A stretch of DNA of 64,000 nt. Source: Anaerococcus sp. Marseille-P3625 (GTDB lineage Bacteria > Bacillota > Clostridia > Tissierellales > Peptoniphilaceae). The notes under the pieces were generated by a model. That model did no database searches and was not told the DNA's origin. It was given only the letters and a program-made list of their open reading frames with translations. The stretch's first letter is position 1. Every line of letters starts with the position of its first letter. Shown piece after piece: positions 32,916-41,370 of the stretch. The position numbers and the translations under genes are program-made. The stretch is taken from positions 1 through 64,000 of the forward strand of contig NZ_OCTP01000011.1 in the NCBI RefSeq assembly GCF_900232825.1. The letters are read 5' to 3'.

Positions 32916-33200
32916 TTAGTCCTCTTTTCTGATAACCATGTATCTGATTATGGATTCTGAAAGTCTAAGTCTTCTTTCAAATTCCTTGATATGGTCAGGC
33001 TCTGATTTAAAGTCTACGATATAATAATATCCATCTCTGATATAATTAATTTCGTAAGCTAATCTTCTTTTGCCCCAGTCATCAACGCTTGTAACTTCAC
33101 CATTTTCTGCAATTACATTTTTGAATTTTTCTAATAGTTCAGTTCTGCTTTCATCTGTCATATCAGCTTTGAAAATCAATACTGCTTCATAATTATTCAT
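32916..33200 (-). CDS. rpsF: 30S ribosomal protein S6
   Basis: A 94-residue ribosomal protein with the S6 ferredoxin-like fold: NNYEAVLIFKADMTDESRTE, GEVTSVDDWGKRRLAYEINY, RDGYYYIVDFKSEPDHIKEF and RRLRLSESIIRYMVIRK. Length is normal and there is no polyglutamate tail. It starts the rpsF-ssb-rpsR operon, with a GGGAGGTG ribosome binding site and a structured leader. Confidence 0.97.
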   Translation of the reverse strand: MNNYEAVLIFKADMTDESRTELLEKFKNVIAENGEVTSVDDWGKRRLAYEINYIRDGYYYIVDFKSEPDHIKEFERRLRLSESIIRYMVIRKED

Positions 33201-33216
33201 CTTTTCACCTCCCTTT

Positions 33217-33256
33217 GGTCAACGACCCCGTTAATTGCTCACGGAGTAGAGTGTTA
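33217..33256 (-). promoter_or_regulatory. Candidate S6:S18 autoregulatory leader of rpsF
   Basis: The 5' leader contains CACTCTACTCCGTGAGC and a downstream ACGGGG that can pair with CTCCGT (33241-33246 with 33226-33231). A short hairpin GGTC-GTT-GACC (33217-33227) stands just before the ribosome binding site. A CCG-containing stem upstream of rpsF is the known recognition element of the S6:S18 complex in many bacteria. The match is by eye, so the exact fold is uncertain. Confidence 0.5.
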
Positions 33257-33263
33257 CTGATAT

Positions 33264-33291
33264 ATTTTACTATTTTCTTTTATTAAGTCAA
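33264..33291 (-). promoter_or_regulatory. Promoter of rpsF-ssb-rpsR
   Basis: TTGACT (33286-33291), 16-base spacer, TAAAAT (33264-33269). Transcription would start near 33257, immediately before the candidate S6:S18 leader. Confidence 0.65.
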
Positions 33292-33398
33292 TATTTTCTT
33301 ATTTAATATTATTATTTTTTTAATAAAATTAATTTTTTTATCTGATCTAGTTGTTCGAAGTAGTTCTATATGATTTTAATAACATCGTCGATTAATTT

Positions 33399-34343
33399 TC
33401 ACTTGCTTTTTATTCCATTTTTACTTGTGCTAGCATAAATTGCATTTGCTATGGCTCTTGAAACAACTTTAGCTGCCAAAGATCCAACTAGATTAAGGTC
33501 TGAATTTATTTCGTTAGTTGATAGAGCAAATATTGTATCGCCGTCAAAGCCTGTGTGAACTGGGTTTATTGATCTTGCAAAGCCATCATGAGCCATTTGA
33601 GAAATTTTTTTAAGCCTTGTTTTATCAAATTTTGCATTTGTTGCAATTATTCCAATTGTTGTATTTTTGTTGGCAAAGCTTGTAAAATCTATCATTGTTT
33701 TTGGCATTATATCAAGCGTATTTAAAATTTTCCCATCGACTTTTGGCCCTGCAATTTGAATTCTTTTTTCATAATCGTAGATATCGCCAAAGGCGTTAAC
33801 TGCAACTATAGCTGCTACAATCAGATCTTTTACTTTTATACTTGCAGATCCTAGGCCAGATTTCATAGCATTTTCCATGCCCAAAATTTTTCCAACAGTA
33901 GCTCCTGTGCCAGCTCCAATTATTCCTTGACGATTTTCTTTTTCACTTGCGTTTTTGTAGGCAATTTCACCCATTTTTTCATCAGGGCGAATTTTCCAAT
34001 CTTTATAGGCAAGGTCAAATAAAACTGCTTGGCTTACTATTGGCACTTTGCAAACTCCAACATCAAATCCCAAACCATCTTTTTCTAAAGCGTGCATTAC
34101 TCCACTAGCTGCATCAAGTCCATAAGCTGAGCCACCGCTTAAAATTATGGCATTTACAGATTCTACGCTGTTTATTGGATCTAATAAATCAGTTTCACGA
34201 GTCCCTGGTGCTGATCCTCTTACTTCTACTGAGCAAGTGTTATTTGCTGGTGGGATTAAAACTGTAAGTCCTGTTCCTGCTTTTAAATTTTCGCTATGAC
34301 CAATTTTTATCCTTTTTATATCGGTAATGTAACCTTCATACAT
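33399..34343 (-). CDS. P1 family peptidase (DmpA/S58-like Ntn hydrolase)
   Basis: A 314-residue member of the P1/DmpA group of self-processing aminopeptidase-like Ntn hydrolases. Family segments are GHSENLKAGTGLTVL, GSAPGTRETDLLDP, NAIILSGGSAYGLDAASGVM (about 64-83), GIIGAGTGATVGKILG (about 140-154) and VNAFGDI (about 182-188). The natural substrates of these proteins are unclear, with beta-peptides and small amides among the candidates. I could not place the autocleavage nucleophile with confidence. It lies 10 bases downstream of the TIM-barrel gene. Confidence 0.88.
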   Translation of the reverse strand: MYEGYITDIKRIKIGHSENLKAGTGLTVLIPPANNTCSVEVRGSAPGTRETDLLDPINSVESVNAIILSGGSAYGLDAASGVMHALEKDGLGFDVGVCKVPIVSQAVLFDLAYKDWKIRPDEKMGEIAYKNASEKENRQGIIGAGTGATVGKILGMENAMKSGLGSASIKVKDLIVAAIVAVNAFGDIYDYEKRIQIAGPKVDGKILNTLDIMPKTMIDFTSFANKNTTIGIIATNAKFDKTRLKKISQMAHDGFARSINPVHTGFDGDTIFALSTNEINSDLNLVGSLAAKVVSRAIANAIYASTSKNGIKSK

Positions 34344-34353
34344 ATTTTATTCC

Positions 34354-35043
34354 TTATTTTGCCACATCTTCATTTCTGTATTTGTCCATCATTTGGGCAA
34401 ATACTTCTGCACTTGAAGGCGGGGTATAGCTTATGGCATTAGCTCCAGCTTCAATTGTTTCTAAAATTTGCTCTCCTGTTTTACCGCCTGTTGCAATTAT
34501 TGGAAATTTTTCTCCTACATCAGCTCTTATTTTTCTTACTAAATCTGCTGTGTATCTGCCACCAGAAATATTTAAAATTTCTGCACCTGCTTTAATTTTG
34601 CCCATATAATCATTTTTAAGACTTGTAACTGTTGCTATTACTGGTATATCGACAAATTCAGATATTTCTTTTATATCGGAATTTGGCATTGGAGAATTTA
34701 CTACAACTCCATAAGCTCCAGCAAGTTCTGCTTCTATTGCAACATATTTTGATCTCAAACCTTGGGTAGTTCCTCCACCTGCTCCAATAAAGCATGGTAC
34801 ATTTGCAACATTAATAATGGCATCTGAAATGGAGTTTTGTGGGGTGTAAGGATATACAACCATAATACTATCGGCATTGGTATTTCTTATTATTGCAAGA
34901 TCTGTGGTAAATAGTAGGGATTTAATTCTTTTTTCAAAAATTACAATGCCACTTGCCTTGTAAATTTCTTTTGGAACTGTAATAAAAGATTTTCTTAATT
35001 TTGAATGAACCAAGGGTATGTATTTTTCTTTTTTCTCGCTCAT
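34354..35043 (-). CDS. Predicted TIM-barrel protein of unknown function
   Basis: A 229-residue soluble protein I cannot name. Its alternating strands and helices resemble a small phosphate-binding (beta/alpha)8 barrel: DSIMVVYPY, PCFIGAGGGTTQG, GAYGVVVNSPM, IPVIATVTS, GAEILNISGG, FPIIATGGKTGEQILETIEA, ANAISYTPPS. The late IIATGGKTG followed by GANAISY is like the phosphate-binding end of NanE, ThiG or KDPG-aldolase-type barrels, but the lysine or acidic catalytic residues of those enzymes are not recognisable. It is followed closely by the P1 peptidase, so the two may share a pathway. Confidence 0.7.
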   Translation of the reverse strand: MSEKKEKYIPLVHSKLRKSFITVPKEIYKASGIVIFEKRIKSLLFTTDLAIIRNTNADSIMVVYPYTPQNSISDAIINVANVPCFIGAGGGTTQGLRSKYVAIEAELAGAYGVVVNSPMPNSDIKEISEFVDIPVIATVTSLKNDYMGKIKAGAEILNISGGRYTADLVRKIRADVGEKFPIIATGGKTGEQILETIEAGANAISYTPPSSAEVFAQMMDKYRNEDVAK

Positions 35044-35069
35044 AAATTACCTCTCGTAAATAATATAAT

Positions 35070-36227
35070 TTAATCTTTGTTATAAATATCTCTTGTGTAA
35101 ATCTTATTTTTTACATCGACTATTTTTTCATCAATTCTATTGGCAACGATTAGGTCTGATTTTTTAAATTCTTCTAGGTCGTTTACAATTTTTAGACCAT
35201 AAAATTCATTCTCTTTTATTGTTGGTTCGTAAATTATTACATTTGTCTTATCTTTAATATTATTAATTACATCAAAAATAGCGGATTTTCTAAAATTATC
35301 TGAACCTTTTTTCATAACTAATCTATAAATGCCTACAGTTTTTGGCTTATCTTTGAGAATTTGCTTGCTAACAAAATCTTTTCTTATTTTATTTGCCTCT
35401 ATTACTGCGCCAAAAATAGAATTTGGTACATTTTCAAAATTTGCATAAAGTTGTTTGCTATCTTTTGGCAAGCAATATCCACCATAACCAAAAGATGGAT
35501 TGTTATAATAATTTCCAATTCTTGGATCGGAAGAAACTCCATCTATAATATCTTTTGTATTTAAGCCTTTGATTTCTGCAAAAGTATCTAATTCGTTAAA
35601 ATATGAAACTCTCATTGCAAGATAGGTATTGGCAAATAATTTCACTGCCTCAGCTTCTGTTGAATCCATAAAAAAGACTTGAGGATCATTTTTTGCTTGA
35701 TTTTGGTACAAACTAGCAATTTTTTCTGCTAAGTTACCCCTATCGCCTATTATGATCCTTGATGGATAGAAACTATCTTCTAAGGCCTTACCCTCACGCA
35801 AAAATTCTGGTGAAAATATTATATTATCACAATGGTATTCTTCTCTTTTTGCCTTTGTGTAGCCAACTGGTATGGTTGATTTTATTAAAATCGGAAGATT
35901 TTCATTTTCTTTTTTGATTTTTTCTATTACTTCATCTAAAAAAGATGTATCAAAATATTTTGTTTCTTCATCATAATTTGTTGGCAAAGCTAAAATTGCT
36001 AAATCACTATCAGCAAATAAGCCTTCTGGATTAGTCCTAACTTCTAAATTTAAATCTTCATTTGCCAAATAGGAAATTATCATTTTATCTTCTAATGGTG
36101 ATTGCTTTTTTGAAATCAAATCAACTTTATTTTTGTCAACATCTATTCCTATTACTTGGTTGTCTATAGATAATAAAATGGCATTGGATAATCCTACATA
36201 TCCAAGTCCAAAAACTAAAATTTTCAT
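35070..36227 (-). CDS. ugd: UDP-glucose 6-dehydrogenase
   Basis: A 385-residue NAD+-dependent dehydrogenase that oxidises UDP-glucose (or a related UDP-sugar) to the uronate. The Rossmann motif is VFGLGYVGLSNA at 4-15, followed by IGIDVDKNKVD. The catalytic cysteine is in FGYGGYCLPKDSKQL (about 250-264), with the central-domain markers FSPEFLREGKALEDSFYPSR and EAVKLFANTYLAMRVSYFNE. The product usually feeds capsule or secondary wall polymer synthesis, but no glycosyltransferase or capsule genes are adjacent. UDP-N-acetylmannosamine dehydrogenase is less likely. Confidence 0.92.
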   Translation of the reverse strand: MKILVFGLGYVGLSNAILLSIDNQVIGIDVDKNKVDLISKKQSPLEDKMIISYLANEDLNLEVRTNPEGLFADSDLAILALPTNYDEETKYFDTSFLDEVIEKIKKENENLPILIKSTIPVGYTKAKREEYHCDNIIFSPEFLREGKALEDSFYPSRIIIGDRGNLAEKIASLYQNQAKNDPQVFFMDSTEAEAVKLFANTYLAMRVSYFNELDTFAEIKGLNTKDIIDGVSSDPRIGNYYNNPSFGYGGYCLPKDSKQLYANFENVPNSIFGAVIEANKIRKDFVSKQILKDKPKTVGIYRLVMKKGSDNFRKSAIFDVINNIKDKTNVIIYEPTIKENEFYGLKIVNDLEEFKKSDLIVANRIDEKIVDVKNKIYTRDIYNKD

Positions 36228-36301
36228 AAATACTCCTCATCAACAAATATCATACATTTAGAAAACAACTTTACAATATAATTTTGTCAATTTATAAGAA
36301 T

Positions 36302-36340
36302 ATCTAAGCCTTCAGAAAAAAATCAGCTGTGTGCTTAGAT
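36302..36340. repeat. 8-bp inverted repeat between ugd and the flavin oxidoreductase gene
   Basis: Perfect arms ATCTAAGC (36302-36309) and GCTTAGAT (36333-36340), 23 bases apart, lie in the 292-base divergent spacer. There is no T-run, so it is not a clear terminator. It may be a regulatory hairpin or operator, or chance. The remaining spacer is AT-rich, with no ORF or RNA gene that I can see. Confidence 0.4.
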
Positions 36341-36472
36341 GATATTTGGGAAAATTATAGATTAATCAATTAAAATATTTCTAAAATTTATAAAAAAAAT
36401 ATCCATAATTTTTCTATAAGGCCAATTGTTATTATATTAATTATATTCAATTATCAAACATTACACTGAATC

Positions 36473-36481
36473 TGGTATAAT
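36473..36481 (+). promoter_or_regulatory. Extended -10 promoter of the flavin oxidoreductase gene
   Basis: TGG-TATAAT (TATAAT at 36476-36481) is an extended -10 element. No good -35 is visible at 17 bases upstream. It lies about 39 bases before the GTG start, which has a strong GGAGG ribosome binding site. Confidence 0.55.
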
Positions 36482-36519
36482 TATATAAATGACACTTATA
36501 TTATTAGAAGGAGGTTTTA

Positions 36520-37521
36520 GTGAAACTAGGAGTTCATGATTTATTAATTAGAGAAGTTTCCCAAAGTAATGAAGAAGTCTTTGAAAATACAAAAAAATTA
36601 GTTGAAGAATTAGATAAACTTTCTTATGATAGGTACTGGTTTGCAGAACATCATGGATTTGAGAATTTGCTTTCAGTAGCCCCTGAAATATTAGCTAGTT
36701 ATTTTCTATCAATAACTAAAAATTTAAATATAGGAACTGGTGGAACCATGGTTATGCATTATTCTCCACTAAAAATCGCAGAAACCTTTAAAACTATGGA
36801 ATATCTTGCCCCAGGCAGAGTAGATCTTGGTCTTGGTCGTGCTCCTGGTGCCGGTGCTTATGAAATTCGTGCCTTAAATAAAAATTTCTCAAGTAAATCT
36901 CATGATCTCTTTGATGAAATAAAAGCCTTGCTTGATTATTTACAAGATAAAAGACCAGATGACTTTAGCTATTCTATGGCAAAGGCCATGCCAAAAAGTG
37001 GTGAAAATCTTCCCCGTCCATGGATGCTAGGATCAACTGGCCAAGCTATTAAAAAGGCTGCGGAGTTTGGAATTTTTTACTCACACGCCAAGTTTTTTTC
37101 TGTAGAAACACCGGCAAAATTATTTAAAGACTACAAAAAAAATTTCAAACAATCAGCCTTTGCTGATAAAGCATACATTTCTATGTCCTATCAAATCCTA
37201 ATTTCAGATGACAAAGATGAGCTAGAGTATTTGGGAAAATCCTTTGATTATTTTCATATTCAACAATATAGGGGTAGCTCCAAAGGGTTAATCGATCCAG
37301 AAGAATTAAAAGATTATAAGTTTACCAGTCAAGAAGAGTCAATTCTTAAAAAATCTTATGATGCTAGATTTATATTAAAAGGAAGCAAAAAAGAAATTGC
37401 TAATATTTTGGAAGATGAAATTAAAACTTATGGTATTGATGAAATTCTAGGATTTACACCAATATATGGACTAAAAAATAGGATTAAAACCTACAAGGCT
37501 CTAAAGGAAATATTTGACTAA
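36520..37521 (+). CDS. Luciferase-like (LLM class) flavin-dependent oxidoreductase
   Basis: A 333-residue TIM-barrel FMN enzyme of the bacterial luciferase superfamily, close to the LLM class MsnO8/YhbW-like group. Markers are KLGVHDLLIREVSQ at the start, YDRYWFAEHHGFENLLSVAP, NIGTGGTMVMHYSPLKIAET, GRVDLGLGRAPGAGAYE and PRPWMLGSTGQAIKKAAEFG. Substrate is not predictable. The start codon is GTG, chosen because GAAGGAGG ends 6 bases before it. It stands alone, divergent from ugd. Confidence 0.9.
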   Translation: MKLGVHDLLIREVSQSNEEVFENTKKLVEELDKLSYDRYWFAEHHGFENLLSVAPEILASYFLSITKNLNIGTGGTMVMHYSPLKIAETFKTMEYLAPGRVDLGLGRAPGAGAYEIRALNKNFSSKSHDLFDEIKALLDYLQDKRPDDFSYSMAKAMPKSGENLPRPWMLGSTGQAIKKAAEFGIFYSHAKFFSVETPAKLFKDYKKNFKQSAFADKAYISMSYQILISDDKDELEYLGKSFDYFHIQQYRGSSKGLIDPEELKDYKFTSQEESILKKSYDARFILKGSKKEIANILEDEIKTYGIDEILGFTPIYGLKNRIKTYKALKEIFD

Positions 37522-37664
37522 AGGCGATAAAAATAGAATTTTTTTTGAATTTAAATAGCAAGAATAATTTGGAGATATTTTTATTGCAAATATTTTGTTT
37601 GCTTAGATTTCAACTAAAATCTATATATAAATTTAAACTACAAATAGTGGAATAGGATGATTTT

Positions 37665-38564
37665 ATGAAAAAATTATTTTTAATAAGCTCACTTGCTGGT
37701 GCAACTGAGTTTGATTTTTCTAAAAAACAAATTGAAGAAATTTACAAGTCCTATGGCAAAGAAGATGAGATAATTGTCAAAGAAACCAAATACAAGGGTC
37801 ATATCAAAGAAATTGTTAATGATTTTCTAAATTCTGATTTTGACGATAAGGTAATTATTCTTCTTGGTGGCGATGGATCCTTAAATGAAGTTATTAATCT
37901 TTGCAAAGGTAAAGATGTTGCTATTGGCTTAATTCCAACAGGAACTGGCAATGATTTTTCTAAAAACTTCGATTATTCTAATTTTAAAATCGAAGATACT
38001 TTTGATTTTGAAATTAGACCAATAGATCTGATAAAAGTGAATGGAAAATATTGTATCAATGTCACAAGTCTTGGTTTTGATACGGAAATTTTGTCAAAAG
38101 CCTACCAATATTTAGAAAAAGATAAGTCATTGGGCAAAAAAGCCTATGTAAAAGCAGTTATTAATAGAATTTTTCATCTTTCCTATATGGATTTAGATAT
38201 TTCTTTAACCTCAGCTTGCGGTAGAAAAATCAATCTTAAAAATGAATATCTAATTTCTGCCATTTGTAACGGCTCTTACTATGGTTCAGGCTTTAATCCT
38301 GCACCAGATGGGAAAATTGACGATGGGATAATCAATTTAGTTTTATGCGAAAAATTCCCAAAATTTAATCTAATTCCCCTAATATTAAAATATAAAAAAG
38401 GCAAACACCAAGATTCTAAATATTTATCTGAATATAGGATAAAGAGTGGGAAAATTAAAGCAAAGAAGGAAATTTTGGCAAATATTGACGGAGAAATTTT
38501 TAAAACAAAAGAAATAAACTTTGAAATTTGCCCAAAGGCCTTAAATTGGTTGTATTTTAAATAA
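37665..38564 (+). CDS. Diacylglycerol/lipid kinase family protein (YegS/DgkB-like)
   Basis: A 299-residue lipid kinase with the DAGK catalytic signature LLGGDGSLNEVINLC at about 66-80 and LIPTGTGNDFSKNF near 92-105, followed by the second domain (VTSLGFDTEIL; ICNGSYYGSGFNPAPDGKID; LANIDGEIFKT). DgkB-type enzymes phosphorylate diacylglycerol for recycling after lipoteichoic acid synthesis, while other family members have other lipid substrates. The upstream 140 bases are AT-rich with no clear promoter. It is convergent with the YkvI-like gene. Confidence 0.88.
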   Translation: MKKLFLISSLAGATEFDFSKKQIEEIYKSYGKEDEIIVKETKYKGHIKEIVNDFLNSDFDDKVIILLGGDGSLNEVINLCKGKDVAIGLIPTGTGNDFSKNFDYSNFKIEDTFDFEIRPIDLIKVNGKYCINVTSLGFDTEILSKAYQYLEKDKSLGKKAYVKAVINRIFHLSYMDLDISLTSACGRKINLKNEYLISAICNGSYYGSGFNPAPDGKIDDGIINLVLCEKFPKFNLIPLILKYKKGKHQDSKYLSEYRIKSGKIKAKKEILANIDGEIFKTKEINFEICPKALNWLYFK

Positions 38565-38595
38565 AAAAGCTGGTAATTTTATTCTTATTACCAGC
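38563..38595 (-). terminator. Terminator of the YkvI-like gene
   Basis: A 9-bp perfect stem GCTGGTAAT / ATTACCAGC (38569-38577 and 38587-38595) is followed on the minus strand by TTTTTTATTT. On the plus strand only a weak T-run follows, so it may also slow transcripts from the lipid kinase gene. Confidence 0.82.
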
Positions 38596-38602
38596 CTATT
38601 TA

Positions 38603-39838
38603 TTATTCATTTTCAAGATCATTTTTGATATAATCTTCTGCCATATTTTCTAATTGCTCATTATCTACGTTTGATTTTTCTATCAAATTTTCAAGTTTTT
38701 TCTCATCTTTTTTAGTAAATTTTATACTATCGTCTACTTTTTTTCTCATATAGTAAGCTATGCCAACTCTCCAGTAGTTTTCTTTTTTTATATCTTCTTT
38801 AGTTCTAAACCATGATATAAGAAGCAAAAGCATCATAGCTATTCCTACATAACCAATGATAGGATAAAAAACCGAAACAAGTTTTTTAAATCCACCAAAG
38901 CTTAAAGCAAAGCCTACTAGAGTTATGACTACCAATAAAAACTTAAATCTATTTTCTTTACCATTTGAAAATCTTCGAGCTAGGGCATAAAAAAGTGAAA
39001 TTCCTGTATTAAATATCATTCCAAATATAACTAGAGCCATGATTTTCCCAAGAACTGGATTTATATCTGAAATTATGTATAACATTGGAATATCAAGAGT
39101 TGCCACTTCTCTAATGCGTATAAATAAGGTAAAAGATATCAAAATTCCCAAAAGACCAGCAATCGCTCCTCCTAATAGTCCACCAATTCCAGCATCTTTT
39201 GGATTTAGTTCTTCTCCTCCTAAAACAAATCCCATGGAAACGCCACTCATTAGGCAAACTCCATAATAGTTTAAAATAGTAAATATTAGCGAATTAAAAT
39301 TTGACGGTAGTTTTATAGCAAAGTCATTAAGACTTCTCCAGTCAGCTTTGAAATTGATAAAAGTATAGATTGAAGCTATTAGGGTTAAGATAATTATCAT
39401 AGGAGTAAAAGAGCCTATAACTTTGGAAACTTTTTCAAAATCTAACATGCCAACAATTATTATCAAAGATGCACAGATAACTTGACCAATCCATTTGTCT
39501 ATTGCAAAAGCTTGGTTTAAATTTGAGCCTGCTCCTGCTATCATTACAAATCCCATAACAAAACAGGTAAAAATAAGACCAAGATCCATAAATTTACCTA
39601 TGAATTTATTGGTTATTTCTCCAAAAACGTCAGAATGATCGCTTGCCAAAAAGTGGGAACCCATTGTTAATAAAATTCCACCAAAAAGTATATGTAAAAT
39701 CCCAACAATTCCTATGCCGATAAGACCAGGAATTCCTAGAGAAACAAAATATTGCAAGAGTTCTTGACCAGAAGCAAGACCAGCCCCTGTTACAACTCCA
39801 ACATAAGCTAACATGATTGTAATTGATTTTTTACTCAT
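38603..39838 (-). CDS. YkvI-like multi-pass membrane transporter
   Basis: A 411-residue protein with about ten membrane helices in the first 340 residues and a charged cytoplasmic tail (about 345-411, KKVDDSIKFTKKDEKKLENL). The start MLAYVGVVTGAGLASGQELL has the glycine-rich unwound-helix pattern of the APC/LeuT-like fold and matches the YkvI family; further motifs are GFVLGGEELNPKDAG and IFNTGISLFYALARR. Substrate is unknown; a sodium-coupled amino acid or branched-chain-like solute is plausible. It is a single gene with a terminator on its 3' side. Confidence 0.8.
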   Translation of the reverse strand: MSKKSITIMLAYVGVVTGAGLASGQELLQYFVSLGIPGLIGIGIVGILHILFGGILLTMGSHFLASDHSDVFGEITNKFIGKFMDLGLIFTCFVMGFVMIAGAGSNLNQAFAIDKWIGQVICASLIIIVGMLDFEKVSKVIGSFTPMIIILTLIASIYTFINFKADWRSLNDFAIKLPSNFNSLIFTILNYYGVCLMSGVSMGFVLGGEELNPKDAGIGGLLGGAIAGLLGILISFTLFIRIREVATLDIPMLYIISDINPVLGKIMALVIFGMIFNTGISLFYALARRFSNGKENRFKFLLVVITLVGFALSFGGFKKLVSVFYPIIGYVGIAMMLLLLISWFRTKEDIKKENYWRVGIAYYMRKKVDDSIKFTKKDEKKLENLIEKSNVDNEQLENMAEDYIKNDLENE

Positions 39839-39922
39839 AAAACCTCCAAGAATAATATTATACTGGTTTTGTTATGTTTTATAAAGAATTGTAAATAAAT
39901 TATCTATTAAAGAAAATTTAGC

Positions 39923-39963
39923 AAAAAAAGAACATAAACCCTGTTATATAGGCCTATGTTCTT
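39923..39963 (-). terminator. Terminator of pepT-pepD
   Basis: A 9-bp perfect stem AAGAACATA / TATGTTCTT (39955-39963 and 39929-39937) with a loop of 17 bases is followed by TTTTTTGC on the minus strand, immediately after pepD. Confidence 0.8.
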
Positions 39964-39969
39964 ATGATT

Positions 39970-41370
39970 TTACTTAATTTCTTCTAAAAGTTTTTTAACG
40001 TAAGCGAAAACTCTTTGGCAAGATTTGATTTCTAGCTTTTCTTCTGGGCTGTGAGCGCCAGAAATATTTGGTCCAATTGAAATTATATCTAAGTGTGGAT
40101 ATTTTTCGTAGAAGCAACCACATTCAAGACCTGCATGAATTACAATCGTATCAAATTTCTTGCCTTCCATTTCTTTGTAGACTTTTTCAGCAAGTGGTCT
40201 AAGTTTTGAGTTTTCATTATATTCCCAACCTGGATAAACTGCGCCAATTGTGTAAGCTAAAGAATTTTCTTCTAAAATTTTTCCTATTTTTTCTCTTAAT
40301 TCATCAAGGACCTCATGGTTTGAAGATCTTAGGGAAATTTCGCTTTTTAGATTTCCATCTTCTTCTTTGATTAGAGCTAAGTTGTCTGAAGATTCAACAG
40401 TCTTGCCATCTTTCATAAAAGTATTTACGCCTGTAGGCATAGTATTAACCATTTTTATCACTTTTTGGCTAAAGTCTTTGCTATAATCCTTTCCCTTAGT
40501 TTCTTTAACTGCTATTTGTAAATTTCCAAGCAAATCAGAATTTTCTTTTAAAACTTCTTCTTTTGCTTTTTCAATTTTTTCTAAACTTGTATCAAAAACC
40601 AAAACTTTGCCGCTAGATGGGATTACATTGTCAAAAGTTCCGCTTGTAAATTCTCCAATGCTTATTTCATCTTCAATTTTTTCTAAGATTTGACCTAGGA
40701 TTTTTACTGCATTTCCTCTTTTTTCATGGATTTGCATACCTGAATGTCCACCTAAAAGTCCTGATAGTTTAATTTCAAAGCCTTCTTTTTCGCTTAATTC
40801 TCCGATTTCTTGGCTTACGAAAAATGTTATGCCACCAGCAGAACCTACTGTAAGTATTCCTTCTTCTTCAGAATCCAAATTTATTAGATATTCTCCTTCT
40901 AAGACATCATCTGCCAAAGCTAAGGCGCCTGACATTGAAGTTTCTTCGTCAGTAGTTACAACTAATTCTAGTTGTGGTCCCTTGTAATTTTCATCTTCCA
41001 ATAGAGCAAGACCCATTGCAACTGCTATACCATTATCTGCTCCCAAAGTTGTATCTTTAGCTTTTAGATAATCTCCTTCAATTACCGGAATTATAGGATC
41101 TTTGGTAAAATCATGAGTGGAATCTTCAGTTTTTGATCCAACCATATCCATGTGACCTTGGATTATAACTTTTGGTGCATTTTCATAGCCTTTGGCTGCA
41201 TCTCTTCTTAAAATAACGTTTAAATTTTCATCTTGATAAGTAAAAAGACCCAATTCCTTGCCAGTTTTTATTAAATAATCTGAAACTTCTTTTTCATGAT
41301 GACTTACTCTTGGTATTTCCATTAGTTTTGAAAAATAATAAAATACTCTTTGAGGTTGTAAATTTTCCAT
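39970..41370 (-). CDS. pepD: Aminoacyl-histidine dipeptidase PepD (M20)
   Basis: A 466-residue M20-family zinc dipeptidase with broad specificity for dipeptides. Metal-site segments are VIIQGHMDMVGSK (H and D ligands, about 70-82), TLGADNGIAVAMGLAL, VVTTDEETSMSGA (the general-base EE pair) and LINLDSEEEG; the late LECGCFYEKYPHLDIISIGP and AHSPEEKLEI segments complete the site. It sits 1 base downstream of pepT (TAATG overlap), so the two peptidases are coupled and should process peptides imported by Opp. Confidence 0.93.
   Translation of the reverse strand: MENLQPQRVFYYFSKLMEIPRVSHHEKEVSDYLIKTGKELGLFTYQDENLNVILRRDAAKGYENAPKVIIQGHMDMVGSKTEDSTHDFTKDPIIPVIEGDYLKAKDTTLGADNGIAVAMGLALLEDENYKGPQLELVVTTDEETSMSGALALADDVLEGEYLINLDSEEEGILTVGSAGGITFFVSQEIGELSEKEGFEIKLSGLLGGHSGMQIHEKRGNAVKILGQILEKIEDEISIGEFTSGTFDNVIPSSGKVLVFDTSLEKIEKAKEEVLKENSDLLGNLQIAVKETKGKDYSKDFSQKVIKMVNTMPTGVNTFMKDGKTVESSDNLALIKEEDGNLKSEISLRSSNHEVLDELREKIGKILEENSLAYTIGAVYPGWEYNENSKLRPLAEKVYKEMEGKKFDTIVIHAGLECGCFYEKYPHLDIISIGPNISGAHSPEEKLEIKSCQRVFAYVKKLLEEIK

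Noticed and set aside
36228-36300. TTGACA and TATATT near the ugd start as a promoter
   Set aside because: The hexamers are too close together for a sigma-A promoter, and no consistent pair with 16-18 base spacing was found.
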